DNA of 34,962 bases, taken from contig DHKM01000063.1 of assembly GCA_002404835.1 (NCBI GenBank), forward strand, positions 696 to 35,657, given 5' to 3'. Below are positions 17,088-25,343 of this stretch, in pieces; within the stretch, counting starts at the first letter, position 1; every line of letters starts with the position of its first letter. Source of the DNA: Caryophanales bacterium UBA4694. GTDB lineage: Bacteria; Bacillota_I; Bacilli_A; RFN20; CAG-288. Below the pieces are notes generated by a model, which worked only from the letters and a program-made list of their open reading frames with translations, was not told the DNA's origin and made no database searches. The translations under genes were made by a program, and so were the position numbers.

Positions 17088-18362
17088 TTATTGGAGATAG
17101 ATATTGAGGATAAAAGTATCGTCTTTTGTCTCGATTTGGATATCTCCGCCATATTTTTCTGCGATTCTGCGTATTGATTTCAGACCAAAACCGTGAAAAT
17201 CAGGATGGTCGGTCTTGGTGGTCAGGATATCATCGTTTTCTTTTTTCAGTTCCCCGAGGAAATAGTTCCGGATGGAGAGAAAGACCATGGGTCCTTTCGA
17301 TTCGATGTTCATGGAAATGATTCTCTTCTCTTTTTTCAACTTTGTCACAGCTTCGATGGCATTATCCATGGCATTTCCGATCAGCGAATAGATATCGGTG
17401 ACTTCTATTCTATCAAGCTGCTTTCCATCTCCGAGGAAAGTGAAACTGATGCCTTCTTTCTTGCAGATGAAGCTCTTCTCGTTCAGTATGACGTCAAGAG
17501 CTTCGTTCCCCGTCTTGAGATGAGAATCATAATCATCGATGACTTTATTGATGGATGATATTTCCTGGTCCGGAAGCCTTCCTTTGAAGGCAGTTATCTT
17601 ATGTTTCAAGTCATGAGCTTGGATGTTCACAAGATTCATCTGCTCTTTTGAAATCTCATAGTGTTTTTTGTCTTCGTCCCATAGGTTCCGTATCAGTTTC
17701 TTTTCATAGGAAAGCTCTAATGATCGTTTTAGATAGAATTGGATGATTAACGCGGAAAGACAGCAGGTCATCGCATAAGCGGATGTCGAGAGAATGACTT
17801 TGGTATCATTGGACCCTCTCGTGATCCTGGAAAGACCGATGCAGATGAAAAGGATCGAAATGGCGATAAGATCGAAACGGAAGTCCTTCGTCTTCAAATG
17901 CATATCCTTTCCGGCATTCTTTCCAAAGAAAAACCAGAACAGAAAATAAGTGATTGGAAAAAGACAAAGCTCATATATTATTTGCCTATGAGCGGGAATA
18001 GGATTGAAATACCACGGAATTTGGCTGAAAGCCAGGGCAAGCTGGTAGGAAAAATGTTGGACCGCATAACCTGCACCACATAAAGAAAGAGCAGTGGAAT
18101 AGGGCACATCGTAAATGGAGAAGCAAAGGAGCGTACTTAGGGCGAAGATGGATAAGAAGCGGATGATGGAATACCAAACCGTGAATTTGATTTCATTTGG
18201 AAGCGGAAAGAAAAAACTGTATACAAAAAAACAAAGAGAAAAAGGAATGGCTCTAAGGAAGAAATGCCTTCTCTTCGGTAAGGAGTATGTGAATAGGAAT
18301 TGAGCCACAAGAAGTTCGAATGAAAAAATCAGATTTCCGAGATGAACCGACGAAACAATCAT
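17088..18362 (-). CDS. GHKL (AgrC-like) membrane sensor histidine kinase
   Basis: 424 residues. The N-terminal half has about six membrane helices (roughly 8-27, 38-57, 65-85, 93-112, 130-148, 165-182) plus one near 193-212, the polytopic sensor type found in AgrC and other peptide-sensing kinases. The H-box is NIQAHDLKHK with His250, the N-box is GNAMDNAIEAV (Asn334) and the G-box is GFGLKSIRRIAEKYGG near 397. The ATPase is of the short GHKL type. It starts one base after the regulator stop, using the AGGAGG inside the regulator's last codons, and so is co-translated. No signal-peptide precursor gene is visible next to it, so the input is unknown. It ends at the terminator 17037-17083. Confidence 0.92.
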   Translation of the reverse strand: MIVSSVHLGNLIFSFELLVAQFLFTYSLPKRRHFFLRAIPFSLCFFVYSFFFPLPNEIKFTVWYSIIRFLSIFALSTLLCFSIYDVPYSTALSLCGAGYAVQHFSYQLALAFSQIPWYFNPIPAHRQIIYELCLFPITYFLFWFFFGKNAGKDMHLKTKDFRFDLIAISILFICIGLSRITRGSNDTKVILSTSAYAMTCCLSALIIQFYLKRSLELSYEKKLIRNLWDEDKKHYEISKEQMNLVNIQAHDLKHKITAFKGRLPDQEISSINKVIDDYDSHLKTGNEALDVILNEKSFICKKEGISFTFLGDGKQLDRIEVTDIYSLIGNAMDNAIEAVTKLKKEKRIISMNIESKGPMVFLSIRNYFLGELKKENDDILTTKTDHPDFHGFGLKSIRRIAEKYGGDIQIETKDDTFILNIYLQ

Positions 18363-18363
18363 A

Positions 18364-19071
18364 TCAGCCTCCTATGTATCTGGCTAAGGCATTCAGAAAC
18401 TTCTTCTTTGTCGGCCTTGAAATCTGCAGAACGATTCCATGGGTAATGCAGGCGTCTTTCTCTATTTTTTCAACCTGTTGGAGATTTACTAGGATGGACC
18501 TGTTGCAACGGACAAAACGAAAATTGTCGTTGAGTTTCTCTTCAGCTAGTTTCAGTGTCCCATATTCTTTTATCTTCTTATTCACCATATGATAAACGAT
18601 ATAGTGACCATCGGTTTCGACATATAACAAGTCGGATGGGTTGATGATATGGATATTCTGCTCGAAATCCCGAATTTCGAGAGACTTCCCCTGTTTACTG
18701 ATAACTCTGGAGATGATTCGATCCATTTTCAACGAAAATGATTCCTTGCTGATGGGTTTGATGATGAAATCCAACGCCTCCACCTGATAACCTTCAAGCG
18801 CCATCTGTGCCAAATTGGTCACAAAAACAAGTATGACTTGCCTGTCTGCTTTTCTGATTTCCCTTGCTGTCTCAAGCCCATCTCTTCCAGGCATCTCGAT
18901 ATCAAGAAAAATGACATCAAAATCATTTTTGCTTGATGAAAGGAATTCATCTCCTGAGGAAAACAAATCGGTATTGATTTCTATGCCCTGTTCCCTTCCA
19001 TACTGACTAAGAATGATGTCTAGCTTTTTCTGGGCTTCTTCTTCATCTTCGATTATCGCAACTCTTATCAT
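18364..19071 (-). CDS. LytTR-family response regulator
   Basis: 235 residues from the start used here. The receiver domain begins MIRVAIIEDEEE with the acidic pocket, the phosphoacceptor is Asp57 in FLDIEMPG, and Lys of the KPI motif (FIIKPISKES) is present. The C-terminal LytTR DNA-binding domain (about 140-235) includes LLYVETDGHYIVYH and RCNRSILVNLQQVEKIEKD. A longer frame with a GTG start (19131) adds 20 residues ahead of the receiver fold and has no ribosome site, so the ATG at 19071 is preferred. That ATG has a TATAAT box exactly 6 bases upstream, which suggests a leaderless message. A probable target is the repeat pair at 16977-17010. Confidence 0.93.
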   Translation of the reverse strand: MIRVAIIEDEEEAQKKLDIILSQYGREQGIEINTDLFSSGDEFLSSSKNDFDVIFLDIEMPGRDGLETAREIRKADRQVILVFVTNLAQMALEGYQVEALDFIIKPISKESFSLKMDRIISRVISKQGKSLEIRDFEQNIHIINPSDLLYVETDGHYIVYHMVNKKIKEYGTLKLAEEKLNDNFRFVRCNRSILVNLQQVEKIEKDACITHGIVLQISRPTKKKFLNALARYIGG

Positions 19072-19077
19072 GATTTT

Positions 19078-19083
19078 ATTATA
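19078..19083 (-). promoter_or_regulatory. -10 box directly before the response-regulator start
   Basis: TATAAT on the minus strand is separated from the ATG by only 6 bases (AAAATC), with no Shine-Dalgarno. About 30 bases upstream of the -10, AACGTTTAT on the minus strand matches the LytTR half-site pattern fully, but its partner 21 bases on is poor, so autoregulation is only a possibility. Confidence 0.45.
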
Positions 19084-19950
19084 TAATACTTTTCCAGTTA
19101 AGAAGACTACATAAACGTTTGATTTTTGCACAAAGCCACTATCTGATGGTCACAAAAGGGATGCTTTTCTAAGTTTAAAGACCGCCCTTAGAATCTCTTA
19201 TCTTATAACTTCATATGGTTTTCAGATTTTCTATACTTCTTGAATTTGTCAAAACAGCTGTGTTCACTGCCTTGTATTTTTATTAAGGTTGCACAATCCG
19301 ATTACTTATAGTCCGAGTCTGCCGAGAAGCTCCCGGTCATTCCTGCTTAGAGGCAGAGCTTTTAGTCATCACCCATTTCGTCCTGTAGTTTTCGTATACG
19401 TCTTTTGTATCGAGGTCCATGTTCGAGACAAAGGAGATCGTATCCCTAGCTGATGAATTTTCCATTCCTCTTTCCCTGTAAGGAAAAAGGATGTGTCACA
19501 AGCACCGCTATAAACCTACATTTTGAGATCGACATTTACAGGTATTCGAAGGTCTCTTTGTCTTCCTTGTCGATTTCGGAACCAGAACATTATCTTCTTA
19601 ATGTATAACGGATTATGTTCATAATGGTATACCAGTCAGAACATTCCAAGGATAAGGTTCTTTGCTTTTCCTTTGAAAAAAGGCCGTTTAAAAAAGAGCA
19701 GAACCTCTGACTTCTGGACTTCTGCAAAACAGGTATAGTTGATCAACCATGAAAACTTTGGCTGGATTTTTTCTTTTTCGTTGGGCTAAAATCACTGAAA
19801 ATTCGGCGTACAAGAATTTATAATGTCCGAAAGACAAGTATATATATCGGACTTCTAAATTCCTATGATGTAGGATGGAAGTTTTTATAGTCTACCAATT
19901 TTTATGTTTGCAAATATTTTGCTTTCGATTTCTCTAACTTCTGTATTGAA
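19084..19950. other. Long gene-free stretch with decayed mobile DNA
   Basis: Apart from the transposase-like remnant at 19337-19500, nothing coding is convincing. GTCCGA/TCGGAC at about 19823-19848 could form a 6-bp hairpin. The surrounding sequence is AT-rich and looks like degraded insertion-sequence debris. Confidence 0.4.
19337..19500 (-). pseudogene. Fragment of a DDE transposase (IS4/IS1634-like)
   Basis: On the minus strand one frame reads HILFPYRERGMENSSARD, then TISFVSNMDLDTKDVYENY, then RTKWVMTKSS before a TGA at 19337. The pattern FVSN..L....VY..YR.KW matches the region before the catalytic Glu of IS4-superfamily transposases, and aligns with the FMAISNKKLKAGEMLQRLRKR region of the intact element at 32952-34604. 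The frame is closed upstream by a stop, and the neighbouring frame carries more protein-like sequence, so the gene is heavily decayed. The family call rests on this short pattern only. Confidence 0.4.
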
Positions 19951-20003
19951 CATAAAAATGGATTTCCATCATTCTGTGAATCAGGAAATCCATTGATTTT
20001 TTG
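19951..20003. terminator. Bidirectional terminator after the CBS gene
   Basis: AATGGATTTCC (19957-19967) pairs with GGAAATCCATT (19984-19994). On the plus strand GATTTTTT follows; on the minus strand TTTTTATG follows. It lies downstream of the minus-strand gene ending at 20041. Confidence 0.8.
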
Positions 20004-20040
20004 GTCCTTTACCAATATTCGAGACTATGAAACTTTTCTA

Positions 20041-21324
20041 CTATTCTTCTTCCGGCGTATATTGAACGATGGCAAGATCTACGACTTCCTTTTTCATCTT
20101 GATGACCTGAATCTGAAGGTTCTTGTAGGTGATGACATCTCCGACTTTCGGGAATCTTTCTTCCTGATGGGTGATGAATCCGCTGACGGTCGTGAATTCG
20201 TTCTCAAGCTCATCCGGATCGAGATGGAACGTATTCAGGAAATCATCGATATTGGTGTTTCCATGTACCAGATAAGTGTTTTTCATCCTCAGAGGCGTGA
20301 TGAACGTCTCAGGCTTTTCATCCTCATCCCAAAGTTCGCCGACAAGCTCCTCGAGAATATCTTCCATGGTGATGATGCCTTCGGTTCCGCCATATTCATC
20401 CTTTACCAGAGCAATATGATGGTGATTCTCCTTCATCAGCTTCATGGCCGAAGAAATCATCATCGTTCTTGGAACGCTGATGATGGGAAGCGTCATCGAA
20501 GGAATATCCACTTTCTGTCCCTTGACCAGAACTCTCAATAACGTCTTTACCGGAACATACCCGAGGATATGGTCCATATCTCTCTTATAGACGAGAATCC
20601 TAGAATAATGGAAACAATCGGGAATCCTCAGAAAATCCTCGATGGATGTCTCCGTATCATATCCGAAAAGACGGACTCTCGGAGTCATGATCTCATAGCA
20701 GTTCGTTTCTTTGAAATCGATGGATTTGTGGATCAGCTCACTCTGGTCGGAATCGATGATTCCTTCCTTTTCGATTTCGTCGACCATGTTGACAAGCTCA
20801 TCATCCGTAGCAATTACACTCTCTTTTCCGGTCTTGCCAATCAGCTTGGTGGAAAGGAAGGCGGTAAAACGGCTTGTCGGATAGACAAATGGAAGGAAAA
20901 GATATTTGAGAAAAGCCAGAAAACCGGAAGCAATCCTGGCAATCAAATATGCGTGATCCTTGCTGATTGCCTTAGGAAGGATCTCACCGAAAATCAGAAG
21001 GATGACAAGAAGGACAAGCGAAGTGACCGTGGAAGCAAGCTCGCCGATCAAAGGCTCAAGGACATCCTTCGAGAACAAGGATGCCAAAGAAGAAGCGAGG
21101 ATGTTGACGAAGTCGTTTCCGAAAAGAATGGTCGCAATGGTCGAATCATAGTCCGACGCAAATTTCAGAGTCCGCTGATTCGCCTTTGAACCATGCTCCT
21201 TTGCTTCCTTTTCCAATCTCGTCAGTTTCAGGGAACTATAAGCCATATCCATTCCCGAGAAACATCCGGACAGGACAATCAGGAAAACAAGAATGATAAG
21301 ATAGATAATATCGCGAATCGCCAT
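20041..21324 (-). CDS. DUF21/CBS/CorC-type membrane protein (hemolysin-C/CNNM family)
   Basis: 427 residues, the full family length. The N-terminal DUF21 (CNNM) membrane domain has four hydrophobic stretches (about 5-24, 65-85, 90-112, 120-145). A CBS pair follows at about 200-340, with MTPRVRLFGY opening it and GTEGIITMEDILEELVGELWDE closing it. The CorC/HlyC domain is last (about 345-427; TYLVHGNTNIDDF, ERFPKVGDVI). Members move or regulate Mg2+/Co2+ or respond to them; haemolysis is only a historical label. It lies 2 bases after the paralogue at 21327-22337, so the pair is translated in tandem. Confidence 0.9.
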   Translation of the reverse strand: MAIRDIIYLIILVFLIVLSGCFSGMDMAYSSLKLTRLEKEAKEHGSKANQRTLKFASDYDSTIATILFGNDFVNILASSLASLFSKDVLEPLIGELASTVTSLVLLVILLIFGEILPKAISKDHAYLIARIASGFLAFLKYLFLPFVYPTSRFTAFLSTKLIGKTGKESVIATDDELVNMVDEIEKEGIIDSDQSELIHKSIDFKETNCYEIMTPRVRLFGYDTETSIEDFLRIPDCFHYSRILVYKRDMDHILGYVPVKTLLRVLVKGQKVDIPSMTLPIISVPRTMMISSAMKLMKENHHHIALVKDEYGGTEGIITMEDILEELVGELWDEDEKPETFITPLRMKNTYLVHGNTNIDDFLNTFHLDPDELENEFTTVSGFITHQEERFPKVGDVITYKNLQIQVIKMKKEVVDLAIVQYTPEEE

Positions 21325-21326
21325 AA

Positions 21327-22337
21327 TTATGCCTTCTCCCCCTGATTCTTTTCGTTGATCGGACCGACAAGCTCCTCAAGGACATCTTCGGTTGTGATCA
21401 TACCAAGAAGAGTCTTTTCCTTATACACAAGAGCGACCTGGGTGTGTCGGTTCCTGAAGCCTTCCACCATGTCGTCCATCATGATGTTGGGAGAAACGAT
21501 ATACGGCTTTTCGATGGAGCGGATGATGGAACATCTCTTGTCTTTGAGATAATCGGCAAGATAGGACTTTACCAGAAGCACACCGATGATTTTGTCCGGA
21601 TTCTCATAATAGACAGGAATACGGGAATAAGGTATCTTCAGGACCATCTCGGCCAACTTGTCGTTTGTGATACCTTTTAGGTTTATGGTATACATCTTCT
21701 CCTTCGGGGTCAAAACCTCCTTAACGGAAGTATCGGCAAAATCGAAAGAGTTCTGGATGATATCCGTCTCGTTTTCCTCGATGACCCCATGCTCCTCATT
21801 GTCATCCAAAACTGCGTTGAAATCCTCTTCCGTCAGTTCCGGTTCTGCCTTCTTGCTGAAGACCTTCTTTGCCAAAGCAGAAAGACCGACAAACACGATC
21901 GTCAACGGGAAAAAGACGATGAGGAAAAAGGCCAAAGGAAAACTGACGATCCTTGCCAGTTTGTTCGGAATCCTCTTTCCGATCTGCTTGGGAAGAGTCT
22001 CACCGAAAACATACACCACCAAGGTGACGATGATGGAAATGATCAAAGAACCCAAAGTCTCGTCAAGACCAGGAGTTGCCTTAAGAAAAAGATAAGTGGA
22101 AAGATAGGAAAGGAAGACATTGACGGCATTGTTGCCGATCAGAATCGTATTGAGAGCCAGATCGAATTTCTTGGCAATCCACAATGCAAGTCCGGCACTT
22201 CTACTTCCTTCATCCGCCATTGCCTCAAGACGATACTTGTTGACGGAACTGAAAGCCGTCTCCGTCAAAGAGAAGAACGCGGAAAGAATGATGAAAATCA
22301 AAATAAGAACCAAAAACAGAATACTTTTACTGTCCAC
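21327..22337 (-). CDS. DUF21/CBS membrane protein lacking the CorC domain
   Basis: 336 residues. It has the same plan as its downstream neighbour: a DUF21 membrane domain (four helices within residues 1-150) and a CBS pair (about 195-330; LTPKEKMYTINL, LGMITTEDVLEELVGP). It stops straight after the second CBS motif and so lacks the roughly 80-residue CorC/HlyC domain. The end is clean, with no coding remnant before the next gene, so this looks like a natural short form and not a truncation. The start is GTG (22335-22337), with GAGGT 7 bases upstream. A heteromer with the full-length neighbour is plausible from the tandem arrangement. Confidence 0.88.
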   Translation of the reverse strand: MDSKSILFLVLILIFIILSAFFSLTETAFSSVNKYRLEAMADEGSRSAGLALWIAKKFDLALNTILIGNNAVNVFLSYLSTYLFLKATPGLDETLGSLIISIIVTLVVYVFGETLPKQIGKRIPNKLARIVSFPLAFFLIVFFPLTIVFVGLSALAKKVFSKKAEPELTEEDFNAVLDDNEEHGVIEENETDIIQNSFDFADTSVKEVLTPKEKMYTINLKGITNDKLAEMVLKIPYSRIPVYYENPDKIIGVLLVKSYLADYLKDKRCSIIRSIEKPYIVSPNIMMDDMVEGFRNRHTQVALVYKEKTLLGMITTEDVLEELVGPINEKNQGEKA

Positions 22338-22347
22338 GATAATGACC

Positions 22348-23151
22348 TCAGTGAGATTGGATGGTACTCAGAACATCGACCATCTTCAGTCCATGCCTCT
22401 TTACAAAAGAAACCGCCTCATAGATGGCAGAATCGTTTGTCAGCTGTTCTGGTGCATGAGCATCCATGCCAAGAATGCATTTGGCATGATATTTCCCGGC
22501 TAAAGAGAAGAATTCATCGGTAGGATAAACCCAACGCAGGTTTCTTCCGATTTTCTTTTTCCCATTCCGGATTCCGGCAACATTTACTTCAAGGGGAATA
22601 TCATAGGCAATCGCAGCCTTGATGATATCCATGGATACCTTTTTGCAGTCGCTGTCGAAGTTACCAATCGAGGCGAGAAAATAGTCTGGATGAGCGAAAA
22701 TGGAGAAAAGCCCGCTCTGCATCGCCTGTAAGGCAAGATCACGGTAAAGATAAAGCATGGAAGGATTGGTGATGTTTCTGAAATGGGCATAGAGCTTCTT
22801 GTTGGAATCCATGGCAGAATGATTCCCTAGAATCATGTAGTCAAGGACATGGTTCTCGAGCTGCTCCTTGAAGAAAGGAAAATAGTCTGGAAAACATTCG
22901 GCCTCGAATCCGGTAAAGATCTGGATCCTTCCGGCGTACTTCTTTTTGAGGGAGGCTATGGATTTCACATAATCGTCGAACAAGGAAAAATCCCCTCTAG
23001 TATAGGGTTGAGAAAAACCGGGAAGCATCGCATGATCAGAAAATCCGAGATATTGATAACCATATCCGATTGCCTGAAGGACATAATCCTCATCTTCTCC
23101 GCTGGCATGCCCACATCGCTTTGTATGAGTATGATAATTCGCCTGTAACAT
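22348..23151 (-). CDS. PHP-family phosphatase, HisJ-like histidinol phosphatase
   Basis: 267 residues. The PHP metal-site motifs are clear: NYHTHTKRCGHASG (residues 5-18), GFSDHAMLPGF near 36-46, GFEAECFPDY near 81, LGNHSAM near 108, IFAHPDYF near 153-160 and GMDAHAPEQL near 228-237. HisJ-type enzymes remove phosphate from L-histidinol phosphate in histidine synthesis. No other his gene is in the window, so another phosphoester substrate is possible. It is the first gene of a three-gene operon with the two CBS proteins, 10 bases ahead of the first. Confidence 0.88.
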   Translation of the reverse strand: MLQANYHTHTKRCGHASGEDEDYVLQAIGYGYQYLGFSDHAMLPGFSQPYTRGDFSLFDDYVKSIASLKKKYAGRIQIFTGFEAECFPDYFPFFKEQLENHVLDYMILGNHSAMDSNKKLYAHFRNITNPSMLYLYRDLALQAMQSGLFSIFAHPDYFLASIGNFDSDCKKVSMDIIKAAIAYDIPLEVNVAGIRNGKKKIGRNLRWVYPTDEFFSLAGKYHAKCILGMDAHAPEQLTNDSAIYEAVSFVKRHGLKMVDVLSTIQSH

Positions 23152-23160
23152 ATCCCTAAT

Positions 23161-23189
23161 ATTCTAGTCGATATCCATATAAAATACAA
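23161..23189 (-). promoter_or_regulatory. Promoter of the PHP-CBS operon
   Basis: On the minus strand TTGTAT (23184-23189), a 17-base spacer and TAGAAT (23161-23166). The -10 ends only 9 bases before the ATG, so the leader would be about 2 bases; AGGG at 2-base spacing is too close to serve as a normal ribosome site. Confidence 0.55.
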
Positions 23190-23228
23190 AGGTATGAGAT
23201 TGCACTAAGCCGTTTTCGGAACGAACAA

Positions 23229-23295
23229 TAAAAAAGGAGCTGTGACCTCGATTCGACTTTTCTAGAAAAGTCGAACCTAATGAACAGCACCTGAC
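23229..23295 (-). terminator. Nested-hairpin terminator after the lipoprotein gene (family copy 3)
   Basis: An exact 24-base palindrome at 23252-23275 (arms TTCGACTTTTCT and AGAAAAGTCGAA) sits inside a partly decayed outer stem (GGTGCTGTT versus CACAGCTCC on the minus strand), followed by a run of six T. It lies downstream of the lipoprotein gene and upstream of the PHP promoter. Confidence 0.75.
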
Positions 23296-23329
23296 GATAA
23301 AAAAGAAATGAATTCAAATGCGACAAAAA

Positions 23330-23950
23330 CTAATCCAGACAATACTTATTTAAATCTTCCCGATAATAATCAAGGTTGTCATAATATTGAAGCTCCAAAT
23401 ATGTACCCACTTTTGGTAGCCAAATATCGAATTCACAGTTTTGATTATCTTCCCGATAAGTGACATGATATTTTGATCCGGTTAGACATTTATAGGCTAT
23501 AACATAATAACCGAACTTGGTTGTCTTTCCATCGACTACGAATGTCTCGGAACTGATTCCACCTAAAGGAAATGAATAGGATAAACCGCTTTTGAATTCC
23601 CTGTCGTTTATTTTGCTTAGGATTTCCGTCTTGTTTTCGTTGAAATAGGTAGATGATATTCCGTTCTTTTCCAATGCTTTTGCAAACTTATCACTTCCAG
23701 AATTAGAAATATAAGCTTTGAGTTTTAGCGTTGTAGTATTAAACACCCCTTCCATTTGGGAAACAAAATATAATATCGGTCCAGAATCTTCTTGTAGTTT
23801 CTCGACCGTTATGCCGACCTCTTTTTCTGTCGTGGTTAACGAAGTGCTGCATCCATTAGTGGAGGAAGTGGATTTGTTGGAAGAAATATCATTGCAGCCG
23901 GATAAACCCAGAAACAATGGAAGAACAAATAAAATTCTATTCTTGAACAT
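23330..23950 (-). CDS. Unknown secreted lipoprotein
   Basis: 206 residues. A type II signal peptide is clear: MFKNRILFVLPLFLGLSGC with lipobox LSGC, so Cys19 would be lipidated and the protein held on the outer membrane face. A Ser/Thr/Asn-rich linker (residues 20-42) leads to a globular domain with no family I recognise. Its end (YLELQYYDNLDYYREDLNKY) resembles the end of its upstream neighbour (YFFQLFYFKDYKDYNSFLDKW), hinting that the two share a fold or come from a duplication. The start overlaps the neighbour's stop by 14 bases. The downstream terminator is at 23229-23295. Confidence 0.8.
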   Translation of the reverse strand: MFKNRILFVLPLFLGLSGCNDISSNKSTSSTNGCSTSLTTTEKEVGITVEKLQEDSGPILYFVSQMEGVFNTTTLKLKAYISNSGSDKFAKALEKNGISSTYFNENKTEILSKINDREFKSGLSYSFPLGGISSETFVVDGKTTKFGYYVIAYKCLTGSKYHVTYREDNQNCEFDIWLPKVGTYLELQYYDNLDYYREDLNKYCLD

Positions 23951-24675
23951 TTTCTAACCCCCATTTATCTAGGAAGGAATTATAGTCTTTGTAATCCTTG
24001 AAGTAAAAAAGTTGGAAGAAATATGCGCTTTTGCTTGGCAAAACAACATGGCCATCCACATTTTCATATAACAATTTCGTCTGGTACATTTCTTGTTTAT
24101 CATAGTTTGTATAGCGGGAATGCGAATAAAAAAATAATTCTGAGTTGCAGATACTGTACAATAACAATAGGTATAACCTCCAAAGGGATTTTTTGTTCCA
24201 TCAACATAAATTTGTTCTTCATTCTTTATTGATATTGGTTCAGTGTAGCTGACACCATAAGATAAACTTGTGGAATAGTCACTCGAAATTCCTTCAGTAA
24301 GTTTGGCAAATCCTCCAAAATCAAATTCCGTTTCCACTTTTGCACCTAATGTCATTGAAATGCTTGATTCACCTGAATATGTGACAGATTGTGTATTCTC
24401 TTTAGACCAGGTAATTGTTGTTGGATTATAAACAAAATGTGTGCCGAGGATACGTAAAGGTACTGCCGTATCAGCAATTTCCTTTTCTTGGTATACGCTT
24501 AGATAATAGCTGTCTCCGATTTTCGAAGTTGAATTTTTTCTGGAATCAAGATGGATTTTCCATAAATGAATGATGCATTATCGGACAAATCATGAAGAGC
24601 ATGTATTCGCTCAACACGCCAGCCAGTGCTATTGGCTAGAAGAAGGGATGATAGAACTAAATTACTTAAAGTCAT
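23937..24675 (-). pseudogene. Frameshifted gene coupled to the lipoprotein
   Basis: A strong ribosome site (AGGAGG) precedes ATG at 24675 and the frame opens MTLSNLVLSSLLLANSTGW, a signal-like start. It breaks at a run of six A (minus strand; 24534-24539). Seven A would continue as STSKIGDSYYLSVYQEKEIA and then through TLGAKVETEFDFGGFAKL. A second one-base shift near 24159-24172 leads to LLLYSICNSELFFYSHSRY and on to a TAG that overlaps the lipoprotein start. The restored protein would be about 245 residues, Tyr/Ser/Thr-rich and beta-like, probably secreted. No family recognised. Two independent shifts favour a pseudogene over a single sequencing slip. Confidence 0.65.
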
Positions 24676-24699
24676 ATATACCTCCTTTTTTCTTTTATT

Positions 24700-24951
24700 T
24701 TATATTTGTGTAATGTCGGAATCAAGATTCCAAACTAATTTTACATTTTGCTTATTATTGTAAAATCTTTTGAATCCTATTTTGCATATGGGGCTGTGTA
24801 AATAGGCTTTAAGTCTCCTTTTGGACATTATATCGCCATAGGTGAGCATTTTATGGATGGATACAACTCTTCTCAGGAACAATCTCACTAATTCCGGGAC
24901 GTTTCCGCTAAAGGTATACATGAAATTGAACAGGCTGCACCAATCCTGCAT
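24700..24951 (-). pseudogene. Protein-like fragment spanning the left arm of a small element
   Basis: An 83-codon frame (MQDWCSLFNFMYTFSGNV...) has good amino-acid composition, and open codons continue upstream of its first Met to a nearby stop. Its last third is encoded by the left inverted-repeat arm. A second fragment on the same strand (LDINNSALFTVIKPAKIGVL...) lies at the other end of the element. They may be pieces of one decayed protein; the family is not recognised and a ribosome site is lacking. Confidence 0.25.
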
Positions 24952-25153
24952 TCTATCATTTTCATAGAATCCTTAGGGTCAGATATCTCTCTCATAAGCT
25001 TTTCCTGATGTGCTTTTTTTCATCGGCGATAATACGGAAATGACCGCCCATTGCAACAAGTACTCCTATCTTTGCTGGTTTTATGACGGTAAACAGGGCT
25101 GAGTTGTTGATATCGAGCCTATTTGTCAGCCCCATGTGCAAAATAGGATTCAA
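24770..25153. mobile_element. 384-bp element bounded by 38-39-bp inverted repeats
   Basis: The left arm (24770-24808, plus strand) and right arm (25116-25153, minus strand) both read TTGAATCCTATTTTGCA, one mismatch, ATGGGGCTG, a 2-3-base difference, then AAATAGGCT. About 34 of 39 positions agree. The interior is decayed coding-like sequence. Size and symmetry suit a MITE or an internally deleted insertion sequence; no clear target duplication was seen. Confidence 0.55.
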
Positions 25154-25343
25154 CCATTTAACTATCTATTTACTTCCTTAAAAGCCGGCTGGAAACTCCG
25201 TGATTTGGTATAAATCATGAGAATATGTCGTGGTACCGCTTTCGCAAAAGGACAAACAAAAAAACGAAAAAAGAAGTGGACAAAACTATTTCTCAGAATC
25301 CATCATTATTGAAGCTAGATAATCTAACTTCAGGAGGGAAAAC

